Below, in pieces: positions 15,758 to 25,932 of a DNA stretch of 64,000 bases (within the stretch, counting starts at the first letter, position 1; the number at the start of each line of letters is the position of its first letter). The position numbers and the translations under genes are program-made. Location of the stretch: positions 1 to 64,000 of the forward strand of contig JBHIYN010000001.1 of the NCBI GenBank assembly GCA_041984235.1, in the 5' to 3' direction. The DNA is from JBHIYN01 sp041984235. Its GTDB lineage: Bacteria > Pseudomonadota > Gammaproteobacteria > Ga0077536. Under the pieces are notes generated by a model that was not told where the DNA came from, ran no database searches, and saw nothing but the letters and a program-made list of their open reading frames with translations.

Positions 15758-18700
15758 GCTAGCGTGGTTTTCTGATCTCGCGTACGTCCGCTGGAGCGAA
15801 GCGGACAGCTTGTCATCCGTCCAGGATTTGATCGACACATCCCGTTTGCAAGAGCGCGCACCTGACGGTGAATCCGGTGACCCTGGCGCGAGCGCTACGG
15901 GTCTGGCAACGAAGATCTTCGATCCACGCTACGAAGCCTGGCAACTCGCCCACTTCACCCCCAACGACCCGGAAACCGGATTCGCCGCGACTCTGTTCAA
16001 CCGTGACGGACCGAGCGGGGTCGAGAAGGTACTGGCCGTGCGCGGTACCGAGTTCGGCGATGGCCAGCTCGTTCCGGACCTGATCGTCGCCGACCTGCAG
16101 GAGGCCGGCGGCCTCGGCATCGCCTTGTCGCAGGCGGTGTCGCTGACCAACTACGTGCGCCGGCTGCAGGCGGCGGCGGGTACGCCGGTTACGCAGTTCG
16201 AGATCCGGCAGGGCAGCAGCGTGCCACCGGATGCGGTGCATGTGCTGGCCGCCGGTGAGCGCTTCCTGTGGCTGTCCGGGGCAGCACCCGAACCCGGGCT
16301 CGGCCTGCTGGCGCCGGGCGAGGCGGTCAGCGTGACCGGGCACAGTCTCGGCGGGCACCTCGCCGCGCTCGCCATCCGCCTGTTCCCGGACCAGTTCGAA
16401 CAGGCGGTGACGTTCAACGCCCCGGGCTTCGATGCGCGCCTCGGCCTCGCCGATACCGAGGCCATCATCACCGGCCTGGCGACGTCCATCGGCAGCGGCG
16501 GCCTGCTGCTCGCCGGCAATGTGCTGACCACCCTGCTCGACAGCGGTGAGCAATTGAGCGAGCCGCTCCTGCGCAACCTCTTCGATCCCCAGCCGGGCAT
16601 CGTCCCCGCGCCGTCGTTCGCGGACCTGGCCGGGGCGGGGCGCATCGTCAGCCTGGTCAGCGAAGACCAGTCGCCGGTGGCCGATCCGGATTTCGTCAGC
16701 GCGCCCCTCGTCACCGGGCAGCCCGCGAGTCCGCACCGCGCGGTGACGGTCGAACTCAACAGTCACGCCATGGGGCAATTCGTAGACGCGCTCGGCGTGC
16801 ATGCGCTGCTGGAACGCATCGACCCAGGTATCGAGCTGGAAACGGCCGGCGCCGTCATGGCGCTGGCGTCCGCGCAGCCGGAGGCGTCGGGAGAGGCGGT
16901 GCTGAACCTGCTCTCGCGACTGGTCGGCCTCGACGTTGACAGCGACCTGCCGGTATCCGCGCCGCCCGGACCGACGCAGTGGATCGCCCAGCCCGCACCC
17001 TACCCGGCGCGTGGTGCCCTGCACGCGCGCATCATCGCGCTGGAGAGCGTGCTCGGCGCCGGCTTCGATGCCCGTATCGAGCCCTTGCACGGTCACGATG
17101 CGACGGCTCTCGCGACGCTCGCGCGCACCGATCCCGCCTACCGCCAGGCACTCGTAGCGCTCAACCCGTTCACCCTCGGCGCGGACGGCGATCTCTACGC
17201 GGCGTTCGGTGCGGCGCCCGAGTATTCACGCTATTCCGAAGCGTACTGGAACGACCGCGCCGGGTTTCTCGAGCGACTCCTCGCAGCTCACCGCGCCGAT
17301 GCTGCCGGTCCCGACGGGGTGCCGCACGTCGCGCGCGAGCGCAACGTGGATTTCATCGACGAGGCCAGCGGCCTGCGCCTGGCGCAGGTCGCGCTGAGCG
17401 GCATTCCCGCGGGCCTGCGTGGCGACGCCGTCGAGCTGTTGCGGGGCCCGCATGCGGGTGCCATAGACAGCGTCCGGTTTGCGGCCGGTATCGAGGTCGA
17501 CGGCGGGGCCGGTGACGATCGCCTCTACGGCAACGACTTCGCCAACGATCTGTACGGCCATGCGGGCGCCGATTACCTCGAGGGCGGTGCGGGCGACGAC
17601 GATCTCTACCACGCCGGCGCCAGCCATGCCGACGATCGCGCCGTCGACCGGCTCGCCGGCGGTGCCGGGCTGGATCGCTATTACGCGGGGCACGGCGACG
17701 AGGTCTATGACAGCGACCGCCGCGCCGTCATTCATGTCGGCCCCGCGAACCTGGCCCTGGGCGGTGAGTTCTCGCGCGTCGCGCCCAACGTCTACCGCAA
17801 CGACACGCTGGACGCGACGCTGTATCTCGCGGAGCGCGACGCGCGCGCCGTGTCGTTTCACGGCGGCGAAGCAGTGGCCATTACCCTGGTCGACTTTCGC
17901 GACGGGCCCGGGCAGTTCCGCGCCGGCGACTACGGCATCGTGCTGCGCGAGTCCGCCGAGGACGGCGATTTGCCCCAGCGGCTGACGGGCACCGCGGGCA
18001 ACGATCGTGCGGGCGAGGCGTTGATCGGCAGTGATGGCGATGACCTGATCGAGGGCCTGGCCGGCGACGACGACCTGTTCGGCGGCCGCGGTGCGGATCA
18101 GTGGGGTGCCGATCGCTTCCTCGGCGGTGCCGGCGACGACTTCATCAGCAGCGCGACCCCGCTCGACGTCGCGTCGCCGGTGGTCCGGCCCGACGATCCC
18201 GGCGATATCGTCGACGCCGGTGACGGCGACGACATCGTTGCCGGTGCCGGTGGAAACGATCAGCATTACGGCGGCGCCGGCCGCGATTTCCTCTCTGGCC
18301 GCGGCGGCCGCGATGTCCTCCACGGTGGCCCGGGAGACGACGTGCTGGCCGGTGGCGGCGGCGACGACCTGCTCATCGGCGGCACCGGTGACGACGTGTT
18401 GCACGGCGCGTTCGATGTGCGCGCCACGCCGGCACGGGCGTGGTCGGCGACGCCGCGGTACAGCGCGGACGGACGCCTCGTCGACATCGAGTTCGGCGGC
18501 GTCGTGCTCGGTCCCAACCCGCCGCCCGACGACGCCGATATCCTCTACGCCGGCGACGGCGCCGATTTCCTCAACGGCGGCAACGGTGACGACGGGCTGT
18601 ACGGGGAGGCCGGCGATGACGTCCTGTTCGGCTGGCGCGGCGCCGACGTGCTCGACGGCGGTAGCGGCAACGACGTGCTCTACGGCGACAGCGGCGGCCT

Positions 18701-21700
18701 CGCGGCGCCCGGCGGGGAAGGGGGTGACACCCTGTATGGGGGAGCCGGCGACGACACCCTGTACGGCGAGTCCGGCGATGACCGGGCCGACGGCGGGGCC
18801 GGAGACGACCGGCTCTTCGGCGGCGCTGGTAGCGACGATCTCGATGGCGGCGAGGGCGCGGATACGCTCGACGGTGAGGCCGGCGACGACCTCCTGGACG
18901 GCGGACCCGGAGATGACGTCGTGCGCGGGGGCGCGGGCGCGGACTACCTATCCGGCGGTGCCGGTGACGATCAGCTCGCCGGCGGTACCGGGCACGATGT
19001 CTACCTCTACCGGCCCGGTGACGGTCACGACCGGCTCGACGATGGCGGCGGTTACGACGTGGTGCTGCTTGAACAGGTCGCCGACCTGGCGGCGGCCACC
19101 CTGCAGCAGGGCGCGGACGAACTGGTCCTGGAGTTCGACGCCGACAACAGCCTGACCATCGGCGACTGGGGCGGGGGTGGTATCGATGCCATCCATGCGG
19201 GGGGCCAGGTCCTGCACGCCGGCGGTGTCGCGACCGCCGACGCCATCGGGCGTTTCGTGCCGGTCCCGGATCGCTTCGATGGTGGCGACGACACGCGCGG
19301 CAACGTGTTGCTGATCGGTGGTACGGCGACCACGGTGACGGGCGGGCGCGGCCACGACCGTTTCGAGCTCGCGCCGCGGGTGGGCCGGGTGGTGATCGAC
19401 GACCGCGGCGGGGAAGACGTGATCGTGCTGCCTGCCGCGGTCACGCCCGAGGCGCTCACGATCGCCAGCGAGGATCGGCGCATCGTGCTCTCCGCCGGCA
19501 CGTTCGAAGTCGACTTCGATGCTGGCGCCATCGAGCGCGTGCTGTTCGCCGACGGCAGTGAGTTCGGGCGGGACTGGCTGACTGCGCGCGTGCCGCGCGC
19601 GCCCGCACCCGAGACCTCGGCCGACGTCGCCGTCACCGCGGAGGACGAGCCGGTCACCCTCGACGTGCTGGCCAACGACGCCGGCAGCAGTGCGCTGTCG
19701 CTGGTGCGGGTCGGCGGCGCCCGCCATGGCCAGACCGTGATCACCGACGACGGCCGCGTCGTCTACGCTCCCGAACGTGACTTCGCCGGCACGGACGCGT
19801 TCCTCTACGAAGTCATGGACGCGGACGGCGCGCTGGCGGTGGGATCGGTGAGCGTCACGGTGAGCGCCACGCCCGACGCGCCGATCGCCGTTGCCACGCT
19901 GCCCGACGTCAGCGCGACCACCTCGCGGGTGTTCAGTTACGCGCTACCCGAGACGGCCTTCGTCGATCCGGACGCGGGCGACCGGCTGAGCTACACGGCG
20001 CGGCTCGCCGGCGGGGCGGCGCTGCCCGACTGGCTCGGCTTCGATGCACACAGCCGGCGTTTCAGCGGGACACCGCCGCTGCTGGCACGCGGTGAGAGCC
20101 ACGAGATCGAGGTCGTGGCGAGCGACCAGACCGGGCGCAGCGCCAGCGCCTCGTTCTGGCTGGACGTCTTCCCGCCGCCGCGGGGCGATAACGCGCTGGC
20201 GATCGCTCGTGTCGAGGACCTCACCCCGGCCCAGGGCCTGCTCACCCCTGCGGCGCGTGAGGCGCTGGCTGATCCTTACGCAGCCCTGACCGCCGACTAC
20301 CTCGCACGGGCCGGCGATCTCGATGCCGATGGCGTCGATGATCTCGTGCGCTTCCGGGCCGGTGCGCCGTTCGACGACGCCGACCGCCTGGAGATCGTGT
20401 TCGGCCGTCGTGACGGCTTCGGCGGCGTGCTGCCGGCCGATGCCGCGGCTGCCGTCACCATCACCGGCGCCGGGGCATGGTCATCGTTCGGCGCGCTGGA
20501 GGCCTTCGAGGCCGGCGCGGTCAGCAGCAGTGACGTCGACGGTGACGGTATCGATGATCTCGTCGTGCTCCCGGGTGCCGGCGCCGAACGCGCGGCAGAA
20601 GGTGCGCGTGTCCTGCTCGGCCGCCTGACAGCGTTCCGACCGCAGATGGCCTTCGCGGACCTGCCGACGCTGGATGCGGTGAGCAATACAGCCGTGTCCC
20701 CGGTCGACGCCTGGTTTCCGGCCAACCTCGCGCGCGACGGTGTGCCTTACGAGGAGCTGGGCGACGTCGACGGTGACGGGCTCGCCGACCGCGCCTATGC
20801 CCTGTCATCCTTTGCTATTGAAGACGTCGTCACGACGGTCGTTTTCGGCAGCCCGGCGCCGGTTACCGCGGATCTCGACGCGGCTGCGCTGGACGGCATG
20901 CACGGCTTCCGCATCGTGCGCGAGTTCGCCACCGCCGGCGACGGGCTGGGCTCGTTCGGGCCGGCGGTCAGCGCCCTCGGCGACGTCAACGGCGACGGCT
21001 TCGACGACATCGGCCTGTCGTCGCAGACCCACAGCTTCGAGTCGACCGAGCACTACGTGGGGGTCGTCTTCGGCAAGCCCAGCGGCTACGGCGGCCGGCT
21101 CAACCTCGCCGATCTCGACGGCAGCAACGGCTTCCTGGCCAGCCTGCCCGGCGATCTCGGCCAGACGTTGACCCACTACGCGCGGGGCGCGGGCGACGTC
21201 AATGGCGACGGCCTCGCCGACGTCGTCGTCAGCTCGTCGTTCACCCGCGCCTCGCACGTCATCTACGGCGCCCGCACCGGCGACCTGCCGGTGACCTTCG
21301 GCAGCGCCGGCATCGACGACCTCGAGGTGGTTTCCGCCCGCGCGGTGTTTGCAGGCGCGGGCAGCGACCGCGTCCGGGTCGGCGCGGCCGCCGGCGGCGC
21401 CAACGTGTACGGCGGCTCGGGCGACGATCGCGTCGTGCTGCAGCCGGGCCCGGCTTCGGGCAGCGTGGCACCCGGCAGCACCTTCACGTTTCGCGGCGGC
21501 AGCGGTGAGGATGTCTACGTCATCCACAGCACCAACGGTGCACTGCGGGTGCGCATCATCGACCCGGTGCCGTCACTGGCCCGGCTGCAGCCCGGCTACC
21601 AGGGCAACCGGCTGGTGCTCGGTCCCGGTTACGAGCGCAGCGCGCTGAACCTGGGGCTGGGCTCCGTGGTGCTGGATTTTGGCGACGACCGGCCCGTGAT

Positions 21701-24002
21701 CCAGCTCGACAGTCTCGACCCGGACGACGTGCTCGGCGGACCGCGCGACGTCGAGCAAATCGAGTTCGCCGACGGCACGGTGCTCAGCTACGAGGCCCTG
21801 GTGGCGCAGGGGTTCGATATCGGCGGCGATGCCGGCGATGACCTCCTGCGCGGTACCAGCATGGTCGATCGCATCAGCGGCGGTGATGGCGACGACACCC
21901 TGGTCGGCGGCAGCGGGGACGATCGCCTCGATGGCGGCGCGGGCGACGATCGCTACGTCTTCGGTCCGGGCCACGGGCATGACGTCATCGTCGACACGGG
22001 CGGCGATGACCGGCTGGTCCTGACGCATCGAACCGCGTCCGACGCCCTCGACGCCGAGCCGGGGCCGGCGGGGGTGCGCATCAGCTTCGGCGAGGGAGCC
22101 AGCGTGGTCGTGCCGGTAAGCGGCGCCGGCGCGCCCGTGATCGAGCGCATCGAGTTTGCCGACGGCAGCACGCAGGCCCTGGCCGGGCTGCTGTCACCCG
22201 GGACGTTGACGGTGACCATTCCCGACCAGCTGCTGACGGAGGACACTCACTGGGCCTTCGACGCCGGCGGTGCTTACTTCGCCGCGGCTGGCGTGCCCGG
22301 CCCGCTGACCTACAGCGCCACGCTGACTGACGGCAGTGCGCTGCCGTCGTGGATCAGGTTCGATGAGCACAGCGGGGCGCTCAGGGCCTCCCCGGGCAAC
22401 GACGCGGTTGGTTCCCATGGCATCGTGGTCAGCGCGACGGCGGCAGACGGCGCCATGCTTACGGCGACCTTCGGCCTGACCGTGACCAACGTCAACGATG
22501 TCCCGTTCATCCTCACGCCCCTGCCCGACGCCAGTTTCACCGCGGGCGAGCCGTTCACGCTGGCGATCCCGCCGCACACCTTCGCTGATGCCGATGCCGG
22601 CGACCGGCTGGCGATCACCGTGCGCGCCGCGGACGGCGGCGCGCTGCCGACCTGGCTGGCCTTCGACAGTGCGACGGGTATCCTGTCCGGCGTTGCAGTT
22701 ACCGCGGGCACGCTGACCCTGGCAGCGGTCGCCACCGACCTGTCCGGGGCCGTGGCAGAGAACCGCTTCACGCTCGACATCGCGCCGGAACTGAATGCCG
22801 TTGCCGGTACGCACGGCGACGACGTATTGCTCGGTACGGCGGGCGCCGATGCTGTCGATGCCGGGCGCGGCGATGACCACGTCGAAACGTTTGCCGGCGA
22901 CGACGTCGTCCATGGTCGCGACGGCAGCGACACGATCGAGACCGGTAGCGGCGACGACACCGTGCGCGGCGGCAATGGCGACGACGTCATCGACGGCGGC
23001 GCTGGCGATAACCGCCTCTACGGTGACGCCGGTGCGGATCGCATCCGCGCCGGCGCTGGCGACGATGTCATCGCGGGCGGCTACCAGGACGACCATGTCG
23101 ACGCCGGCGACGGACACAACACGGTCTACGGCGGGCCGGGTGACGATGTCATCCTCAGCGGCAGCGGTGACGACCGTCTGATCGCCAACAGCGGCAACGA
23201 TCGCGTTGAAGCGGGCGCCGGAAACAATCACGTCGAAGGTGGCGATGGCAACGACGTCATCGTGACCTCAGCCGGCGACGACTTCATCGACGGCGGCTAC
23301 GACGACGACTGCATCGAAGCCGGCGCCGGTGACGATATTGTGTATGGCTACTACGGCAACGACGTCATCGATGCCGGCAGCGGCAGCAACGTGGTGCATG
23401 CCGGTCCCGGCGCGGATCACGTGATCACGCGGCAGGGCGCCGATCACCTCGACGGCGGCTCGGGTGCGGATATCCTCGACAGCGGTGCGGGAGACGATCG
23501 CCTCGAAGGCGGAAACGGCGACGACGTGTTGCTTGCCGGGGCCGGCGACGACGACCTGGACGGCGGCTACGGTGACGACCTGCTGGAAACCGGGGGCGGC
23601 GTGGACCGCGCCGCGGGCGGTGCGGGTAACGACACCTACCGCATCGCCGGCGACAGTGTCGTAACGGTCTACGATCGCTCCGGTAGCGCCGACCTGTTGC
23701 TGTTCGAAGAAGCCTCGATCGCCGCCGCCGATCTCTGGTTCCGGCGCCGCGCCGACGATTTGCTCGTCGAGCAGAGGAACGGAATGACCACGGTCACGGT
23801 GACGGACTGGTACGTACACCCCGACCGGCGCATCGAGCGCTTCGGCCTTGCCGATGGCGCCTCGCTGGAGGCGGGCGAGGTGGCCGGACTGGTTCAGGCG
23901 ATGGCCGCGTTCGACCCCCCGCCGACGGGCGAGGGTAGCGTGCCCGAGCCGTTGCCGCCGGCCCTGGAGCCGGTCATCGCCGCGGCGTGGCAGGTGGCCT
24001 GA
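15735..24002 (+). CDS. giant RTX protein with N-terminal class-3-lipase domain, FG-GAP and Ig-like domains
   Basis: This 2755-residue type I secretion substrate starts after AGGAG 9 bases upstream. Residues about 1-350 form an alpha/beta-hydrolase domain with GHSLGG (Ser204) and a likely catalytic His344 in NSHAMGQF. RTX nonapeptides (GGxGxDxLx) occupy about 590-1100. Next come a tandem-95/cadherin-like domain (about 1295-1380, VLANDAG..Y.P..DF.G.D.F.Y), a He_PIG-type Ig domain (about 1382-1480), at least five FG-GAP calcium loops (about 1520-1840, DVNGDGFDD), a short RTX block (about 2030-2075), two more Ig-like domains, and a final RTX block (about 2355-2640). The C-terminus carries a haemolysin-type calcium-binding-related segment (LWFRRRADDLLV). 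There is no N-terminal signal peptide, as expected. Probably a secreted, calcium-folded lipase or adhesin exported by the genes at 9468-12905. Confidence 0.88.
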   Translation: MTIKEFYELAWFSDLAYVRWSEADSLSSVQDLIDTSRLQERAPDGESGDPGASATGLATKIFDPRYEAWQLAHFTPNDPETGFAATLFNRDGPSGVEKVLAVRGTEFGDGQLVPDLIVADLQEAGGLGIALSQAVSLTNYVRRLQAAAGTPVTQFEIRQGSSVPPDAVHVLAAGERFLWLSGAAPEPGLGLLAPGEAVSVTGHSLGGHLAALAIRLFPDQFEQAVTFNAPGFDARLGLADTEAIITGLATSIGSGGLLLAGNVLTTLLDSGEQLSEPLLRNLFDPQPGIVPAPSFADLAGAGRIVSLVSEDQSPVADPDFVSAPLVTGQPASPHRAVTVELNSHAMGQFVDALGVHALLERIDPGIELETAGAVMALASAQPEASGEAVLNLLSRLVGLDVDSDLPVSAPPGPTQWIAQPAPYPARGALHARIIALESVLGAGFDARIEPLHGHDATALATLARTDPAYRQALVALNPFTLGADGDLYAAFGAAPEYSRYSEAYWNDRAGFLERLLAAHRADAAGPDGVPHVARERNVDFIDEASGLRLAQVALSGIPAGLRGDAVELLRGPHAGAIDSVRFAAGIEVDGGAGDDRLYGNDFANDLYGHAGADYLEGGAGDDDLYHAGASHADDRAVDRLAGGAGLDRYYAGHGDEVYDSDRRAVIHVGPANLALGGEFSRVAPNVYRNDTLDATLYLAERDARAVSFHGGEAVAITLVDFRDGPGQFRAGDYGIVLRESAEDGDLPQRLTGTAGNDRAGEALIGSDGDDLIEGLAGDDDLFGGRGADQWGADRFLGGAGDDFISSATPLDVASPVVRPDDPGDIVDAGDGDDIVAGAGGNDQHYGGAGRDFLSGRGGRDVLHGGPGDDVLAGGGGDDLLIGGTGDDVLHGAFDVRATPARAWSATPRYSADGRLVDIEFGGVVLGPNPPPDDADILYAGDGADFLNGGNGDDGLYGEAGDDVLFGWRGADVLDGGSGNDVLYGDSGGLAAPGGEGGDTLYGGAGDDTLYGESGDDRADGGAGDDRLFGGAGSDDLDGGEGADTLDGEAGDDLLDGGPGDDVVRGGAGADYLSGGAGDDQLAGGTGHDVYLYRPGDGHDRLDDGGGYDVVLLEQVADLAAATLQQGADELVLEFDADNSLTIGDWGGGGIDAIHAGGQVLHAGGVATADAIGRFVPVPDRFDGGDDTRGNVLLIGGTATTVTGGRGHDRFELAPRVGRVVIDDRGGEDVIVLPAAVTPEALTIASEDRRIVLSAGTFEVDFDAGAIERVLFADGSEFGRDWLTARVPRAPAPETSADVAVTAEDEPVTLDVLANDAGSSALSLVRVGGARHGQTVITDDGRVVYAPERDFAGTDAFLYEVMDADGALAVGSVSVTVSATPDAPIAVATLPDVSATTSRVFSYALPETAFVDPDAGDRLSYTARLAGGAALPDWLGFDAHSRRFSGTPPLLARGESHEIEVVASDQTGRSASASFWLDVFPPPRGDNALAIARVEDLTPAQGLLTPAAREALADPYAALTADYLARAGDLDADGVDDLVRFRAGAPFDDADRLEIVFGRRDGFGGVLPADAAAAVTITGAGAWSSFGALEAFEAGAVSSSDVDGDGIDDLVVLPGAGAERAAEGARVLLGRLTAFRPQMAFADLPTLDAVSNTAVSPVDAWFPANLARDGVPYEELGDVDGDGLADRAYALSSFAIEDVVTTVVFGSPAPVTADLDAAALDGMHGFRIVREFATAGDGLGSFGPAVSALGDVNGDGFDDIGLSSQTHSFESTEHYVGVVFGKPSGYGGRLNLADLDGSNGFLASLPGDLGQTLTHYARGAGDVNGDGLADVVVSSSFTRASHVIYGARTGDLPVTFGSAGIDDLEVVSARAVFAGAGSDRVRVGAAAGGANVYGGSGDDRVVLQPGPASGSVAPGSTFTFRGGSGEDVYVIHSTNGALRVRIIDPVPSLARLQPGYQGNRLVLGPGYERSALNLGLGSVVLDFGDDRPVIQLDSLDPDDVLGGPRDVEQIEFADGTVLSYEALVAQGFDIGGDAGDDLLRGTSMVDRISGGDGDDTLVGGSGDDRLDGGAGDDRYVFGPGHGHDVIVDTGGDDRLVLTHRTASDALDAEPGPAGVRISFGEGASVVVPVSGAGAPVIERIEFADGSTQALAGLLSPGTLTVTIPDQLLTEDTHWAFDAGGAYFAAAGVPGPLTYSATLTDGSALPSWIRFDEHSGALRASPGNDAVGSHGIVVSATAADGAMLTATFGLTVTNVNDVPFILTPLPDASFTAGEPFTLAIPPHTFADADAGDRLAITVRAADGGALPTWLAFDSATGILSGVAVTAGTLTLAAVATDLSGAVAENRFTLDIAPELNAVAGTHGDDVLLGTAGADAVDAGRGDDHVETFAGDDVVHGRDGSDTIETGSGDDTVRGGNGDDVIDGGAGDNRLYGDAGADRIRAGAGDDVIAGGYQDDHVDAGDGHNTVYGGPGDDVILSGSGDDRLIANSGNDRVEAGAGNNHVEGGDGNDVIVTSAGDDFIDGGYDDDCIEAGAGDDIVYGYYGNDVIDAGSGSNVVHAGPGADHVITRQGADHLDGGSGADILDSGAGDDRLEGGNGDDVLLAGAGDDDLDGGYGDDLLETGGGVDRAAGGAGNDTYRIAGDSVVTVYDRSGSADLLLFEEASIAAADLWFRRRADDLLVEQRNGMTTVTVTDWYVHPDRRIERFGLADGASLEAGEVAGLVQAMAAFDPPPTGEGSVPEPLPPALEPVIAAAWQVA
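17490..19065 (+). repeat. RTX nonapeptide repeat block 1
   Basis: This is a dense run of 27-base units encoding GGxGxDxLY-type nonapeptides within the giant RTX gene. It is interrupted at about 18415-18540 by a non-repeat insert (PARAWSATPRYSADGRLVDI). The repeats bind calcium outside the cell and fold as parallel beta rolls. Confidence 0.85.
22795..23650 (+). repeat. RTX nonapeptide repeat block 3 (C-terminal)
   Basis: About 30 units of GDDVIDGG/GDDxVxAG-type nonapeptides run without interruption, just before the C-terminal calcium-binding-related domain. The units differ from block 1 in having many V-x-A-G and H-V-E variants. A shorter block 2 of five or six units lies at about 21820-21960. 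Confidence 0.8.
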
Positions 24003-24084
24003 AGCTTCGCGCCGTCTCCGGCAGACGCGCGGTCGAAGAGCCCGTCGACGCCACCTGCACCCACGCGCCTGCGGCCGAGACAAC

Positions 24085-24109
24085 AACGGCGCCCGCAGGC
24101 GCCGCCGTT
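24085..24109. terminator. possible hairpin between convergent genes
   Basis: AACGGCG and CGCCGTT (outer 7 pairs) flank an imperfect GC-rich core in the 129-base gap between the convergent RTX and BVMO genes. No U-tract follows on either strand, so intrinsic termination is uncertain. Confidence 0.3.
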
Positions 24110-24131
24110 ACCGTGCACCGGGTGACCGCAG

Positions 24132-25733
24132 TCAGGCCGCGCGCACCTCGAAGCCCTCGTAGCCCTTCTCGACCACTTCCTCGCACTTCGCCGCGTACTC
24201 GGGGAAGCCCAGGTAGGGCATGAACACGCGCGGCTTGCCGGGCACGTTGGCGCCCAGGTACCAGGAATTGCAGGCGTTCAGCAGGGTGCCGCCGGCGACT
24301 TCGTTGACGTGCGCAACCCAGGCCTCCTCGGCCTCCACGGTCGGCTCGATGACCTTGAGCCCGTGCTCGCGCAGGTGCGTAACGGCATCGGCGATGAAGT
24401 CCACGTGCTGCTCGATCGAGGTGATCATGCAGGTCAGCACCGAGGGGCTGCCGGGGCCGGAGATCATGAAGAGGTTCGGAAAGCCGTTCGACTGCAGGCC
24501 GAGGTAGGTGACGGGGCCGGCGGCCCATTTGTCTTTGAGCTTCCTGCCGGCGCGGCCGCGGATGTCGATCTTGTTCAGCGAGCCGGTCATGGCGTCGAAG
24601 CCGGTGGCGGAGATGATGGCGTCGAATTCGTACTCCTGGCCGGCGACCTTGATGCCCTTCGGCGTGAACTCTTCGATCGGGTTTTCGCTGACGTCGACCA
24701 GGGAGACGTTGTCGCGGTTGAAGGTCTCGTAGTAGCCGGTGTCCGCACACACGCGCTTGCAGCCGAACACGGTGTCCGGGCTGAGCAGGTCGGCGGTGGC
24801 CGGGTCCTTGACGATTTCGCGGATCTTGCCGCGCACGAACTCCGAGACGATGTCGTTGGTGTCCTGGTTGATGAGCATGTCGGCGAAGGAGCCGTACCAG
24901 TACAGTGCGCCCATCTCCCAGCGGCGCTCGCACTCGGCACGGATCTCATCCGGCGTCATCTCGGTTGCCGGGCGCTCGTTGGGCTCGGTGTCCCAGGCCA
25001 GCACCTGTGACTTGCCGCGCGCACGCAGCTCGTCGTAGTGGGCCTTGATCTCGGCCTTCTCTTCGGCGGTCAGATCGCGGTTCTGCGCCGGCACGGTGAA
25101 GGCCGGGGTGCGCTGGAAGACGGTCAGGTGCTCGGCCTGTTGCGCGACGATGGGAATGGTCTGGATGGCGGAGGAGCCGGTGCCGATGATGCCGACGCGC
25201 TTGCCGGTGAAGTCCACGCCTTCGTGCGGCCACTGGCCGGTGTGGTAGATGGGGCCTTGGAAGCTGTCGCGGTTCTTGAACTCCGGCATGTTGGCCGAGG
25301 ACAGGCAGCCGGTCGCCATGATGCAGAACTCGGCAGACCAGGTCTCGCCCTGGTCGGTCTCGACCGTCCAGCGGCCGTTGACCTCGTCGAAGATGGCCGA
25401 GGTCACGCGCGTGCCGAACTGCATGTCGCGCTTCAGGTCGAAGCGCTCGACCACGTGGTTCACGTACTCCAGGATCTGCGGCTGCGCGGCGTACTTCTCC
25501 TTCCAGTCGTAGTCCTGCTGCAGGTCCTTGTCGAACTGGTAGGAGTACTGCATGGACTCGATGTCGCAGCGCGCGCCGGGGTAGCGGTTCCAGTACCAGG
25601 TGCCGCCGGGGCCGTCGCCGGCCTCCAGCACGCGCGCGGACAGGCCGAGCTCGCGCGCCTTGTGCAGCATGTAGATGCCGGCGAAGCCGCCGCCGACGAT
25701 GAGGGCATCGATGTGCCGGGTGGCATTGCTCAT
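24132..25733 (-). CDS. flavin-dependent Baeyer-Villiger monooxygenase (CHMO-like)
   Basis: This 533-residue FAD/NADPH enzyme has two Rossmann motifs (VGGGFAG near the start, IIGTGSSA for NADPH) and the BVMO fingerprint FxGxxxHxxxWP as FQGPIYHTGQWPHE between them. Other family blocks are GGTWYWNRYPGARCD and ATGFDAMTGSL. It would convert a ketone to an ester or lactone with O2. A perfect 16-base palindrome lies 21 bases upstream of the start. A second BVMO is encoded at 55770-57371; the two are clearly diverged, not a recent duplication. The substrate (cyclic ketone, steroid or terpenoid) cannot be read from sequence. Confidence 0.9.
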   Translation of the reverse strand: MSNATRHIDALIVGGGFAGIYMLHKARELGLSARVLEAGDGPGGTWYWNRYPGARCDIESMQYSYQFDKDLQQDYDWKEKYAAQPQILEYVNHVVERFDLKRDMQFGTRVTSAIFDEVNGRWTVETDQGETWSAEFCIMATGCLSSANMPEFKNRDSFQGPIYHTGQWPHEGVDFTGKRVGIIGTGSSAIQTIPIVAQQAEHLTVFQRTPAFTVPAQNRDLTAEEKAEIKAHYDELRARGKSQVLAWDTEPNERPATEMTPDEIRAECERRWEMGALYWYGSFADMLINQDTNDIVSEFVRGKIREIVKDPATADLLSPDTVFGCKRVCADTGYYETFNRDNVSLVDVSENPIEEFTPKGIKVAGQEYEFDAIISATGFDAMTGSLNKIDIRGRAGRKLKDKWAAGPVTYLGLQSNGFPNLFMISGPGSPSVLTCMITSIEQHVDFIADAVTHLREHGLKVIEPTVEAEEAWVAHVNEVAGGTLLNACNSWYLGANVPGKPRVFMPYLGFPEYAAKCEEVVEKGYEGFEVRAA

Positions 25734-25753
25734 GCGGTCAATCTCCCCGAACG

Positions 25754-25769
25754 TTTTGAACGTTCAAAA
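25754..25769. promoter_or_regulatory. perfect 16-bp palindrome upstream of BVMO gene
   Basis: TTTTGAACGTTCAAAA is exactly self-complementary and lies 21 bases before the BVMO ATG on the minus strand, in a short A/T-rich patch. It is probably an operator, for example for a TetR-type repressor. The half-site differs from that of the palindrome at 6881, so the bound regulator is probably different. No regulator gene is adjacent. Confidence 0.6.
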
Positions 25770-25932
25770 TCATGAATTTAGTGGGCGGCACCTTAATCCC
25801 TGGGCGGCCCGGCGCAAATGGGAGCGGGTGCCATCGTGATGGACATATTGTGCCAATCTGTGGCTTTTCGTGACAAGCCCGCCGCGGCCTGTGGCCCATG
25901 CGACGCCGGCCGCGGGCCGGCAGGCGCGCGGC

